Shown one piece after another: positions 24,160 through 32,458 of a stretch of DNA of 32,922 nt; the first letter of the stretch is position 1, and every line of letters starts with the position of its first letter. This DNA comes from an uncultured Methylophilaceae bacterium (GTDB taxonomy: Bacteria; Pseudomonadota; Gammaproteobacteria; Burkholderiales; Methylophilaceae). Location: positions 1-32,922 of the forward strand of contig CAILHX010000026.1 in assembly GCA_903834185.1 (NCBI GenBank), read 5' to 3'. Made by a program: the position numbers and the translations under genes. The notes under the pieces were generated by a model. The model searched no databases. It saw only the letters and a program-made list of their open reading frames with translations, and was not told the origin of the DNA.

Positions 24160-24187
24160 CATGCAGCATTTCTGGTTTAGCTGCATG
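24160..24187. promoter_or_regulatory. Inverted repeat upstream of the 67-aa gene
   Basis: CATGCAGC (24160-24167) and GCTGCATG (24180-24187) are exact inverted copies separated by 12 bp, about 48 bp before the start codon of the small gene. This could be an operator or an RNA hairpin in the leader. CATGCAGC occurs once more inside the gene at 24313-24320. Confidence 0.4.
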
Positions 24188-24234
24188 CGGATTGAACCCC
24201 CATTCACGAGTACTTAATTCAAGGAAAATACACA

Positions 24235-24438
24235 ATGTCCAATACCAATGAATCAAGCGGTCTCCATAAACAGGCTGCAAGAGCGCATGAAGATGCTGCC
24301 AAACAGCATCTTCATGCAGCTTCATGTCACGATCAGAACAAGATAAGTGATGCAAAAGACAGTTCCAAGAGCGCAATGGCGTGTTGCAATGCTGCACAAA
24401 AACATTCCACAACCGCATGCGATTGTTCAGCCAAGTAA
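24235..24438 (+). CDS. Small His/Ala/Cys-containing protein of unknown function
   Basis: This 67-aa hydrophilic protein resembles the short Ala/His-rich proteins with repeated HEDAAKQHLHAA-type segments found in many environmental proteobacteria, but I do not recognise a named family. It has histidines at about 10, 17, 24, 26 and 31 and cysteines at 30, 49, 50, 61 and 63 (SCHD, ACCN, CDC), so metal binding is possible. ATG at 24235 is preceded by AAGGA at a suitable distance. A perfect 14-bp inverted repeat lies within codons 17-28. It lies between the SulP and second VIT genes, so a role in metal handling is an inference from position. Confidence 0.65.
   Translation: MSNTNESSGLHKQAARAHEDAAKQHLHAASCHDQNKISDAKDSSKSAMACCNAAQKHSTTACDCSAK
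24285..24317 (+). repeat. Perfect intragenic hairpin
   Basis: GCATGAAGATGCTG (24285-24298) and its exact reverse complement CAGCATCTTCATGC (24304-24317) enclose the 5-nt loop CCAAA. The whole element is coding, for about RAHEDAAKQHLHA. The stem should be very stable in the mRNA. Confidence 0.85.
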
Positions 24439-24462
24439 CCGCTTGAAAGCTTGCAAGTAAAA

Positions 24463-24486
24463 AAGGCCAGCTGTGAAGTTGGCCTT
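24463..24486 (+). terminator. Possible terminator after the 67-aa gene
   Basis: AAGGCCA (24463-24469) pairs with TGGCCTT (24480-24486) across a 10-nt loop, 25 bp past the stop codon. An A-run precedes the stem and a T-rich but interrupted tail (GCCTTATATAATT) follows. This is a moderate call. Confidence 0.4.
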
Positions 24487-24658
24487 GCCTTATATAATTC
24501 AGGTGCCTGCTGTGGGTCGGATTCTGACCTGTGGCATGATGAGAGTTTCATATCTGCTTTCGAGCGTACATCCTCGGAATAATCGCTAAAGAGAAATGGT
24601 GAACAAGAATGAGAATACTGAGCTTGGATAAGATGGCAATCACTATCCATCCACAATC

Positions 24659-25357
24659 ATGATGCCACGTCGCCATGCTGAACGTCATCGCACCGACAGG
24701 ATTGGCTGGCTGCGTGCTGCCGTGCTGGGCGCCAATGATGGCATCGTTTCGACGGCCAGTCTTATTGTGGGTGTTGCAGCGGCAAGCTCCAGTCATGCCC
24801 ACATCATTCTGACAGGGACTGCGGGGCTGGTCGCTGGAGCCATGTCCATGGCTGCGGGAGAGTATATTTCGGTTCATTCGCAGGCAGATACTGAAAATGT
24901 CGATCTTGACCGCGAGCGCGCCGAGTTGAAAGCCGACCCTGACGCTGAACAGCGCGAATTAGCCGCTATCTATGTCAGTCGCGGAGTGAAGCCCGACTTG
25001 GCAAATCAGGTGGCTGAACAACTCATGGAAAAGGATGCGCTGGCTGCGCATGCCCGTGATGAACTAGGCATTAACGAAACAATTAGTGCACGACCGGTTC
25101 AGGCAGCACTCGCATCGGCTGCCAGCTTCGCAGTCGGCGCACTTCTGCCTCTGGGGATAACCGTATTGGCACCCGCACCGAATTTGACCATATGGGTATC
25201 AGCCACATCCCTGATCTTTCTGGCCTTGTTAGGTTGCACTGCTGCCAAAGTCGGAGGCGCCAACATGCTTACCGGAGCATGGCGGGTTACATTCTGGGGT
25301 GCGCTAGCGATGCTCATCACCGCCGGGATAGGCGCCATGTTCGGTGCTGCGGTTTGA
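24659..25357 (+). CDS. VIT1/CCC1-family Fe/Mn transporter, copy 2
   Basis: This 232-aa inner-membrane protein is paralogous to the product of 21648-22331. It shares VLGANDGIVSTASL in the first helix, GAMSMAAGEYISVHSQADTE in the second, the acidic cytoplasmic region (about 80-135, with QVAEQLMEKDALAAHARDE) and three C-terminal helices. The two copies are clearly divergent in detail, so this is an old duplication or independent acquisition. It starts at the first of two adjacent ATGs, 24659 or 24662; no Shine-Dalgarno is visible. The 220-bp spacer upstream contains no gene that I can support. Confidence 0.87.
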   Translation: MMPRRHAERHRTDRIGWLRAAVLGANDGIVSTASLIVGVAAASSSHAHIILTGTAGLVAGAMSMAAGEYISVHSQADTENVDLDRERAELKADPDAEQRELAAIYVSRGVKPDLANQVAEQLMEKDALAAHARDELGINETISARPVQAALASAASFAVGALLPLGITVLAPAPNLTIWVSATSLIFLALLGCTAAKVGGANMLTGAWRVTFWGALAMLITAGIGAMFGAAV

Positions 25358-25404
25358 TGCTGCATGAAACCCCTACTACTCCTTGAACCGGAATGAAGGG
25401 AGAA

Positions 25405-25421
25405 TAACCCCTGACGGGTTA
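25405..25421. terminator. Weak hairpin at the end of the yeaD-like gene
   Basis: TAACCC (25405-25410) and GGGTTA (25416-25421) pair around CTGAC, overlapping the yeaD stop codon between the converging VIT and mutarotase genes. There is no U-tract, so termination is uncertain. Confidence 0.3.
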
Positions 25422-26339
25422 CCCCCGCTGCACCGCATAAACCACGCACATGGAATGATGCGTCCCCGGTGCCACGGTCACCGCGTTCTCCGCAGCATTG
25501 GCGCTCTCCACGCACAGCATGCCACGATAACTCCCCTCCCCCATATCCGCCATCTGCGCGGCTTTTTCCGCCCACGGGTTCCACACCACGGTGGTATCGC
25601 TGCCGGTTTTGGCGACCAGGATGTTGCGGTGCAGTTTGTGGTCTTCGATGATGCAGTCTTCGGTGGTGTTGAGGTAGACGCGGTCTATTTCCGAGGTTAC
25701 TGTGACTTTTTCCGGCTCGGTCTTGCGCTTGAAACCATCCACCTTGTCTATGTAGGCGCAACCTTCCAGCCCGCTGACCTGTGTTGCGTCTATATCGCCG
25801 ATGACGAAGTAGGTATGCAGTGCCTCGGAGATGGTAAACGGGCTGCTGCCGGTATTGTGCGTCACCAGCTCGAGAATCAGGTCGCGACCGACGGTGACGA
25901 TGTAGTGCAATGCACTCGGATGCGGCCACAGCCTGGCTGCCGCTTCATCCATCAGCAAGGCGAAGGTGATGCGCGTGGCGCCGTTCGGCAGCATTTCGCT
26001 GTTTATCACCTCCCACATCCCCGTGCGGGCGATGCCGTGGGCGGGGTAGTTTTTGTCCGTTTCCGGGTTGCCGGACTCATAATTTCCGAACCACGGCCAG
26101 CAGATCGGCACGCCGCCGCGTACGGCCTTGCCCGGAAGGTATTTGGCCTTGGGCGAAAGCCATATCAGCGGCGCATCGTCGACAGGCTGATAAGTGAGGA
26201 TGTGCGCGCCCTGCAGCATGATCTCGGCCTGGGCATACGCGTTCTGTATATTCGCCATCAGCAGGCCGTTCTCGCCCACTTCAAAACTCAGATGCCCGTT
26301 TATGGCGAATCTGTGGTTCAGGTTAGTGACTTCATCCAT
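25419..26339 (-). CDS. yeaD: D-hexose-6-phosphate mutarotase (YeaD-like)
   Basis: This 306-aa cytoplasmic aldose-1-epimerase-fold enzyme interconverts anomers of hexose-6-phosphates in the characterised family. Signature stretches are AEIMLQGAHILTYQP (about 38-52), VRGGVPICWPWFG (about 73-85), the HGIARTGMW motif with the active-site histidine (about 101-109) and the SEALHTYF segment with another conserved histidine (about 170-177). The start ATG is preceded by AGGGAG. It begins 9 bp after the stop of the RND pump gene, so it is probably translated from the same transcript, a curious link between a sugar-phosphate enzyme and a metal-type efflux operon. Confidence 0.9.
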   Translation of the reverse strand: MDEVTNLNHRFAINGHLSFEVGENGLLMANIQNAYAQAEIMLQGAHILTYQPVDDAPLIWLSPKAKYLPGKAVRGGVPICWPWFGNYESGNPETDKNYPAHGIARTGMWEVINSEMLPNGATRITFALLMDEAAARLWPHPSALHYIVTVGRDLILELVTHNTGSSPFTISEALHTYFVIGDIDATQVSGLEGCAYIDKVDGFKRKTEPEKVTVTSEIDRVYLNTTEDCIIEDHKLHRNILVAKTGSDTTVVWNPWAEKAAQMADMGEGSYRGMLCVESANAAENAVTVAPGTHHSMCVVYAVQRG

Positions 26340-26348
26340 GCTTGCTCC

Positions 26349-29300
26349 CTAACTTAATTGTCGTTTTTCAAAGCGCCCAAAATGCAACATGATGGTCGGC
26401 AGTATGAGTAAATTTAACACTGTTGATGTGATTAAACCACCGACGATGATGGTCGCCATCGGACCTTCGATCTCGCGCCCCGGCTGACCGCTGCCCAGTG
26501 CCAGCGGCAGCAGCCCCAGGCCGGTCACCAGTGCAGTCATGAGGATGGAAGGCAGGCGCTCCGACGCGCCGCGTATGCAGGTTTCCAGCCCCCACTCCAT
26601 ATGCTCTTCATCCACCAGATGCTGGAAGTGCGACACCAGCATGATGGCGTTGCGCAGGGTGATGCCGAACAGGGTGACAAAGCCCACCAGCGAGCCCAGC
26701 GAGATCCAGCCGCCGGTGAACATGGCCGCCAGCACCCCGCCTATCAGCGCGAACGGCAGGTTGGCGAAGGTGAGCAGCAGGTTGCGCAACTGGCCGAAGG
26801 CGATATACAGCATCAGGAATACGCCCACGCCAGCCAGCAGCGAATGCACGATGAGATCCGCCCTGGATTTGGCGTTGGCTTCAGCCTCGCCGGTATATAC
26901 CGGGTAATCGCCGGGAGTGAACTGCACTTTTTCGTTGATCTTTTTCTTCAGCTCGGCGCTGAAAGCTTCCACATCGCGGTTCACCACGTTACAGGTCACG
27001 GTCTGGATGCGCTTGGCACCGTCATGCAGTATCTTGGAGCGCCCGTTGCCCTGAGTGATATCGCTCACGTCTTTCAGGCGCAATATCCTGCCGTCAGGAT
27101 TCTTCAACGGCAGGTTCTGCACCTGGCTGATGCTGCGCCGCGCCGACTCCTCCAGCACCACGGCCACAGCGGTGACGCGGTTGCCCTGATATACCTGCCC
27201 GGTCTCCACGCCCTGATAGGCGGCCTGTATGCTTTCCAGCACGTCCATCGGTTGCATGCCCCATTGCGCCAGCTTGTCGGTGCGCAGGCGTATATCCAGT
27301 TGCGGCGTACCGGGCGGCGACTGCACTTCGACATCGGTAGCGCCCGGTATGCTCGCCATCACCCCTGCCACCGCCTGCGCGTCACGGTCCAGCCCGTCCA
27401 GATCCTGTCCGTAGATGTTGACCACGGTTGCGGCGGTATAACCAGAGATGGTTTCTTCTATGCGTTCGGTGAGAAAGGTATTCACCGCGAAATTGACGCC
27501 GGGGTAGCTGTTCACCGCAAAACTGACGCCGGGGAAACCCGTCAGCGCGGCTCGGATGTCTTTCAGGATGCGTGTCTGCTCCTTGCCGGACAGGGTGCCG
27601 ATCTCGACTTCGTATTCGCTGTAATGGGTGCCGAAGGTATCGGCGGCATTCTGCGCACGTCCCACCCATTCCTCCACCGAGCGCACCCCCTGTATCTTCA
27701 GCAAGGCGGCAGTAACCTGATTGCCGATACGCATGGTCTCGCGTGCCGAAGTACCAGGCACTGCGGTCAGGTGCAGGATGTAATGCCCCTCTTTCAGGTC
27801 GGGGATGAACTGCCCGCGGAACAACGGCAGCAGGCCCAGCCCCAGCGCGATGAGGACGGCAGTGATGCCTATGGTGGCTTTGTAATGCTGTTCGATGTTG
27901 CGCAATATATGGACGTAATGGCGTTTGAGAAAGCGTATCGGCGGCGAGTCCTCGTTCTCCAGCCGCGCATGCGACAGCAGCAGGTAACTCAGCGCAGGCG
28001 TCAATGTCAGCGCCACCACCAGCGAAGCCATGATGGCAAAGATGTAGGACAGGCCCAGCGGCGCGAACAGCTTGCCCGCCACGCCGGAAAGCGTCAGCAG
28101 CGGGATGAACACCATGGCGACGATGAAGGTGGCGTACACCACCGAACTACGCACCTCCATTGAGGCACTGAACACCACCTGATACACCGGTTTGGGGTGG
28201 TCCAGCTGGCGGTTCTCGCGCAAGCGCCGGAAGATGTTCTCGGTGTCTATGATGGCGTCGTCCACCACCTCGCCCAGCGCAATGGCAAGCCCACCCAGCA
28301 CCATGATGTTGAGGCTCATGCCGTAAAAGCGCAGCAGCAGGATCGCCGACAGCAGCGAGATTGGAATTGCTGTGGCGGAAATGAAGGCGGTACGTACGTT
28401 GAACAGGAACAGGAACAGCACCGCCACTACCATGGTGAAACCGATCAGGATGTCTGTCCTGACCCCGGCGATGGCAGTCTCGATGAAGTTGGCGGGACGG
28501 AACAGTTTGGGATACAGCTTCACCTGCTCGGCCTGCAGTTCCGGCTGCAAGTCGCGCAGGGCTTTTTCCACATCTTCGGTCACCGCCTTGGTGTTGGCTC
28601 CCAGCTGGCCTTGCACCGACAGATACACACCCGGCTTGCCGTTGACCGAAGCCATGTTGATGCTGGGCTGCATCCCGTACACAACCTGGCCGATATCCAT
28701 CAGGCGTACCGTCTGGCCGTCCTTGTGCAGCAACACCACCTGCCCCAGTTGCTCAGGCGTGAGCGACTGCCCTTCGCTATTGAGCACGATGCGCTGGTTG
28801 CTGTTCTCGATATAGCCTGCGCCCAGCACGCCGGTGGCCTTGCGCGCTGCTGCCAGCACGTCCTGCATGCCCAGGTTGTAGCGTATCAGCTTGTCCGGGC
28901 TGACCTGTATCTGCAGCTGGCGTATCTCGCCGCCGAACACGTTGACGTCCGCCACACCGCTCACCGCCAATAAGTGTGGCCGTATGTCCCAATCCACCAG
29001 CGAACGGATATCGGCCAGCGAGCGGGAGTCGGAAGTCAGCCCCACGCCCAGTACTGTACTCGCCGAAGATGCCAGCGGCGTGATGTTGGGGATGATGTTG
29101 CGCGGCAGCTGGCTGGCGAGCGTGGTCAGCCGTTCCGCCACCATCTGCCGGTTGCGGTAGATATCGCTGCCGTCGTGGAATACCAGCGTCACCACCGACA
29201 GGCCGCCGATGGAATGCGAGCGCATGGATTCCACCCCCACCACCCCTGCCAGACTGTTCTCTATCGGTTGCGATACCAGCAGCTCCACCAGGTCGGCATT

Positions 29301-29468
29301 GAGGCCGGGGGATTCGGTCTGGATCACGACCTGGGTAGGCGAGAATTCGGGGAATACGTCGAGGTTGGCATGCACCAGGCTGTAAAAGCCGTAGGCCACG
29401 ATCAGCACCGCCAGCCCGACGATTACGCCGTGGAAGCGGATGGAAAAGCGGACAAGGGCGGACATCAT
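26349..29468 (-). CDS. RND efflux pump, heavy-metal type (CzcA/CusA-like)
   Basis: This 1039-aa inner-membrane proton antiporter has the RND layout: helix 1 (about 12-32), a large periplasmic porter/docking region, helices 2-6, a second periplasmic region and helices 7-12. The motif DVFPEFSPTQV after helix 1 and LGGLAIALGEVVDDAIIDTENI in helix 4 mark the HME-like group. The proton-relay acids are there (EVVDDAIIDTEN), but with E where CzcA usually has D-F-G. The specific metal or substrate is not determined; a CusA-type methionine ladder is not obvious. Two adjacent ATGs (29466, 29463) are possible starts. It lies 213 bp after the adaptor gene, an unusually long and structured spacer for such an operon. 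Confidence 0.9.
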   Translation of the reverse strand: MMSALVRFSIRFHGVIVGLAVLIVAYGFYSLVHANLDVFPEFSPTQVVIQTESPGLNADLVELLVSQPIENSLAGVVGVESMRSHSIGGLSVVTLVFHDGSDIYRNRQMVAERLTTLASQLPRNIIPNITPLASSASTVLGVGLTSDSRSLADIRSLVDWDIRPHLLAVSGVADVNVFGGEIRQLQIQVSPDKLIRYNLGMQDVLAAARKATGVLGAGYIENSNQRIVLNSEGQSLTPEQLGQVVLLHKDGQTVRLMDIGQVVYGMQPSINMASVNGKPGVYLSVQGQLGANTKAVTEDVEKALRDLQPELQAEQVKLYPKLFRPANFIETAIAGVRTDILIGFTMVVAVLFLFLFNVRTAFISATAIPISLLSAILLLRFYGMSLNIMVLGGLAIALGEVVDDAIIDTENIFRRLRENRQLDHPKPVYQVVFSASMEVRSSVVYATFIVAMVFIPLLTLSGVAGKLFAPLGLSYIFAIMASLVVALTLTPALSYLLLSHARLENEDSPPIRFLKRHYVHILRNIEQHYKATIGITAVLIALGLGLLPLFRGQFIPDLKEGHYILHLTAVPGTSARETMRIGNQVTAALLKIQGVRSVEEWVGRAQNAADTFGTHYSEYEVEIGTLSGKEQTRILKDIRAALTGFPGVSFAVNSYPGVNFAVNTFLTERIEETISGYTAATVVNIYGQDLDGLDRDAQAVAGVMASIPGATDVEVQSPPGTPQLDIRLRTDKLAQWGMQPMDVLESIQAAYQGVETGQVYQGNRVTAVAVVLEESARRSISQVQNLPLKNPDGRILRLKDVSDITQGNGRSKILHDGAKRIQTVTCNVVNRDVEAFSAELKKKINEKVQFTPGDYPVYTGEAEANAKSRADLIVHSLLAGVGVFLMLYIAFGQLRNLLLTFANLPFALIGGVLAAMFTGGWISLGSLVGFVTLFGITLRNAIMLVSHFQHLVDEEHMEWGLETCIRGASERLPSILMTALVTGLGLLPLALGSGQPGREIEGPMATIIVGGLITSTVLNLLILPTIMLHFGRFEKRQLS

Positions 29469-29492
29469 GGGTTTATCGCCCCCTCACCCCTG

Positions 29493-29515
29493 CCCTCTCC
29501 CACAAGGGGAGAGGG
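29493..29515. repeat. Hairpin of CCCTCTCCC-type dispersed repeat
   Basis: CCCTCTCCC (29493-29501) and GGGAGAGGG (29507-29515) pair perfectly around ACAAG. The surrounding CCCCTCACCCCTG...AGGGAGC belongs to a sequence widely dispersed in proteobacterial genomes. It lies just upstream of the RND pump start on the minus strand. Confidence 0.65.
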
Positions 29516-29659
29516 AGCAAAAGATAAGTGCAACGACGACTGATGTGAAAGGAGCATTTTGGCTTCAACTTCACACGCTACGCGTGTGAGCCCTAGCCCA
29601 AATAATAAAAACACCATTTTGGCTAGGACACCGCGCGCTACGCGCACGTGTCTCCGCCG

Positions 29660-29694
29660 AAACGATGATTGAAAAAGATTTTCAATCATCGTTT
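29660..29694. repeat. Long perfect hairpin over the adaptor stop codon
   Basis: AAACGATGATTGAAAA (29660-29675) and TTTTCAATCATCGTTT (29679-29694) are exact inverted copies, giving a 16-bp stem with a 3-nt loop AGA. It overlaps the last four codons and the stop of the periplasmic adaptor gene (TGA at 29682-29684, minus strand). Without a following U-tract on the minus strand, it is more likely an RNA-stability or attenuation element than a classic terminator. Confidence 0.8.
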
Positions 29695-30722
29695 TCATTT
29701 TTGATCTGGAATTTCAGCTCTTCAGACAGCAGCAACTGCGCGCCGCTGGTCACCAGCATGTCGCCTTGCTTGAACCCTGTTGCATCGAACCAGCCGTTGT
29801 CGGCGCTGAGGTCGGTGTTCACCAGTTGCCGCACGAATTTTTCCTTGCTTTCCTTGCGGTAAGCCCAGGCTTTGCCCAGATACCACACTACCGCGTCGGT
29901 AGGGATGGTCACCCCTTGCCGGGTAGTTCCCTGCAGCTGGATGTGGGCCTCGACGCGCATGCCTGCGCGCAAGTCCTGCGACGAGGCACGGAAGAAGTAG
30001 GTGCGTCCCTGTATGGTGGGGTCGGTCTGCGGCGAAGGGCCGATGTAGGTGGCGGGGATGGGTTTGCCGTGGGTGCCGGTGGCAGCGATGGTGATGCGGC
30101 TGATGCTGGCGGGTTGGGCATCGTCAGGCAACGCCACTTGCACCAGCACCTGCTGGTGCGACTGCAACGCTTCTGCCCCGCCGCCGCTGGCCAGGATGTC
30201 GCCCCATTGCTGGCGCATGTTGTCGCGGATGCCGGCGGCTTGTGTCTCTGCCGCAGCCAGACGCGCCTGATCTGCTTTCCATGCGGCTTCGGCGACTTGT
30301 ACCGCACGGTCGGAGATGTTCTTGTTATCGGCATTGAGGGTCTTTAGCCGTTGATAATCCTGCTGCGAGTTGATGATGGAGGCGCGCACCACATTTGCAT
30401 CCGCCAGTGCCGCCTGATATCTTGCCCGCAGCTCGGTCAGCGGCTCGATGCCGACCACGCTGCCATAGCTCAGCAACTCACTCTGGTGGCTGGCGGCTTG
30501 CAGTTTGGTAGTGGTGATGCCGCTGGCATTTTGCGCGGGCTCGGACAGGGTCACTACCGTGGCACCGTGCTCTTCCGAGACACGCGTCGGGCTGCTGATC
30601 TCCTTGTCGTCCGCGCTCTGCGCGACTTCGTATTCATCCTTGCCGTAGAACACCAGTGCCCAGGCCAGAGTCACGATGACCAGGGCTTGCAGGATGATGA
30701 TAGCCAGCGCTTTCTTGTTCAT
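29682..30722 (-). CDS. RND periplasmic adaptor (membrane fusion protein)
   Basis: This 346-aa periplasmic protein is anchored by an N-terminal helix (about 5-27). It links the RND pump to the outer-membrane channel. The alpha-hairpin domain lies at about 95-175 (ALADANVVRASIINSQQDYQRLKTL, then AVQVAEAAWKADQARLAAAE). A beta-barrel region (about 195-285) and membrane-proximal domain follow, with LRAGMRVEAHIQL and IPTDAVVWYLGKAWAY. No extra metal-binding N-terminal Met or His motif of the CusB kind stands out. It overlaps the TolC-type gene start by 4 bp (ATGA, 30719-30722). A 16-bp perfect hairpin covers its stop codon. Confidence 0.88.
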   Translation of the reverse strand: MNKKALAIIILQALVIVTLAWALVFYGKDEYEVAQSADDKEISSPTRVSEEHGATVVTLSEPAQNASGITTTKLQAASHQSELLSYGSVVGIEPLTELRARYQAALADANVVRASIINSQQDYQRLKTLNADNKNISDRAVQVAEAAWKADQARLAAAETQAAGIRDNMRQQWGDILASGGGAEALQSHQQVLVQVALPDDAQPASISRITIAATGTHGKPIPATYIGPSPQTDPTIQGRTYFFRASSQDLRAGMRVEAHIQLQGTTRQGVTIPTDAVVWYLGKAWAYRKESKEKFVRQLVNTDLSADNGWFDATGFKQGDMLVTSGAQLLLSEELKFQIKNENDD

Positions 30723-32092
30723 TTCTGCTCCTGAATAATGTCTTTTGCACTGCCATGACTGTCGACACTGCCATCTAGCGGCTGCTGTACCGTATCTTCC
30801 AGCCTGCCCAGTGACTGCTGTACCTTGATATTGCTCTCCAGCACCGCAGCTTCGGCAGTGTGCAGCTCCAGCCGTGCAAGTGTCAGGTCCAGCCTGTCCA
30901 GCTGCCCGGCATCAAACTGGCTTTGGGTTTGAGCAAAGCGGCTCTGCTGATCCTGCAACAGCTTATGGTCATGTTGCAAAACATTCAAGGCCGCAACCCA
31001 CGCCGCGCTGGCCTGTTCCTGCTCGCTGATGATGCTGATCTGTAATGCATCGAAGCGCCTGGCTTCCAGTTCGCGTGCCGCTTCGGCGCTGGCGATGGCG
31101 GCATCGTTACCGCGCAACAAGGTAAGCAATTGACTCAACCCCAGCCCCCAGCGATTATCGCCCTGATCCCAGCTGAAAGTCGGGTCGAGGTTGATGTCGG
31201 GGTACTGTCTGGCGATCTCCAGCTTGAGTGCGGCTTCGGTGGCGGCGTATGCAAGTAATCCGCGGCGGATATCGAGCCGGTTCTGCAGGGCGAGACGTTG
31301 CACTTCGGCAGCAGGTAACGGCGTGAGCTCCTGCTCAAAGCCGGCGTAGCCCAGGCGTGTATCGTCCAGCGCGCTCTCCGGCAAAGCGATGGCGGCAGCC
31401 AGTGCGGCGCGGCTTTCATTCAATCGGCCTTTTTCTGCATCCAATTCTGCTTCCAGCTTGCGCAGTTGCAAACGCGCGTCAGCCATTTCCACGGCGCTGG
31501 CGAGACCGGCGTCCAGTCTGGCCTGTAACAATTCAACGATCCCGGCGCGCGATTGCTGCTGCTGTTGCAGCATTTGCAAGCGCTGTTTCGCTGCATAGTA
31601 GTCCAGCAGCCTGCTGCGTACACGGCTGCGTATTTGCCAGGCGGTATTGGCGATATCCAGCCTTGCCGCATCGCTCAATGCTGCGGCCTGCTCTATGCGC
31701 GCCTCACGCTTGCCGTGGGTTTCGATGGGGATGCCTATGCCCAGTGACAATGTCCATGGCGAGATACCGCCATCGGTACGGGTGTGATGCTCTGCGCTTG
31801 CAGATAAAGAAGGAATCGGAGATTGCGCCGCAGTCTTTTCTTCAGCCTTGGCCGCTTGCCATTGGGCGCGTGCCACTTGCAGATCCGGGTGCAGACGCAG
31901 CGCCGCCCGGGTCAACGCTGGCAAATCCCACAGCTGCACGTCGCTCAATCCTGCATCGGCAGGCGTCCGGGCGACGAAGGCTTGTGCGCTTGCCTCAGGC
32001 TGCAATGGCTTGGCCTGATAGTTTTGCATGGCACAGGAAGCCAGCAGGCATGACGCCAAAAGACATGAAAATCTGGATGCGACGACTCTCAA
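30719..32092 (-). CDS. TolC-family outer-membrane efflux lipoprotein (CusC/CzcC-like)
   Basis: This protein of about 457 aa forms the outer-membrane channel of the efflux system. Its N-terminus has a lipobox, LLASC with C20 as the likely lipidated residue. Two OEP repeats cover about 50-250 and 255-440, with long coiled-coil helices (QQQQQSRAGIVELLQARLDAG near 165-185). The translation start is the TTG at 32092; no ATG occurs before the lipobox and the Shine-Dalgarno is weak, so the exact start is uncertain. It is first in a four-gene minus-strand operon (channel, adaptor, pump, YeaD-type mutarotase). Confidence 0.87.
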   Translation of the reverse strand: MRVVASRFSCLLASCLLASCAMQNYQAKPLQPEASAQAFVARTPADAGLSDVQLWDLPALTRAALRLHPDLQVARAQWQAAKAEEKTAAQSPIPSLSASAEHHTRTDGGISPWTLSLGIGIPIETHGKREARIEQAAALSDAARLDIANTAWQIRSRVRSRLLDYYAAKQRLQMLQQQQQSRAGIVELLQARLDAGLASAVEMADARLQLRKLEAELDAEKGRLNESRAALAAAIALPESALDDTRLGYAGFEQELTPLPAAEVQRLALQNRLDIRRGLLAYAATEAALKLEIARQYPDINLDPTFSWDQGDNRWGLGLSQLLTLLRGNDAAIASAEAARELEARRFDALQISIISEQEQASAAWVAALNVLQHDHKLLQDQQSRFAQTQSQFDAGQLDRLDLTLARLELHTAEAAVLESNIKVQQSLGRLEDTVQQPLDGSVDSHGSAKDIIQEQK

Positions 32093-32182
32093 CAGAAAAT
32101 ACCCGGAAAAACGTACCTGAAAGTTAGATTGGCAGCATAGTACCTGTTAGGTGTGGGGCGGGCAAACGTCGTAGAATGGGAT

Positions 32183-32458
32183 ATGGCAAGCATTCATATA
32201 GAACGTGCGCATACGCTGGGAAAAGCCGATGCCAGAAAAAGCGCCGAACACATCGCAGCGCGGCTCAAGCATGAGCTGAAGGTTGATAGCCATTGGCAGG
32301 GTGACGTGCTGCAACTGACCCACGCCGGTGCCAAAGGCAGCATCGTGGTCGATGACAGCAAGGTTGAAGTAAGGGTAGAGCTGTCTTTTATGCTACGCCC
32401 GTTGCGGGCGAAGGTGGAACGCGATATCCATGCCCAGTTGGACAAGTATCTTAATTGA
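32183..32458 (+). CDS. Polyhydroxyalkanoic acid system family protein
   Basis: This 91-aa protein matches the PHA granule-region family: MASIHIERAHTLGKADARKSAE at the start, then a LKVDSHWQGDVLQL segment and a closing LRAKVERDIHAQL helix. Members are found near polyhydroxyalkanoate genes in some bacteria, but the function is unproved and no phaC is in this window. ATG at 32183 is preferred over an upstream in-frame start because it matches the family's N-terminus. Its 3' end overlaps the next, convergent gene by 8 bp. Confidence 0.8.
   Translation: MASIHIERAHTLGKADARKSAEHIAARLKHELKVDSHWQGDVLQLTHAGAKGSIVVDDSKVEVRVELSFMLRPLRAKVERDIHAQLDKYLN

Noticed and set aside
24333-24656. 107-aa minus-strand open frame before the second VIT gene
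   Set aside because: It overlaps the 67-aa gene antisense, lacks a Shine-Dalgarno and has no recognisable domain. A remnant gene in 24487-24658 cannot be excluded.
26601-28163. 520-aa open frame on the plus strand opposite the RND pump
   Set aside because: Antisense to a gene with full RND motifs; Gln/His-rich shadow translation with no family features.
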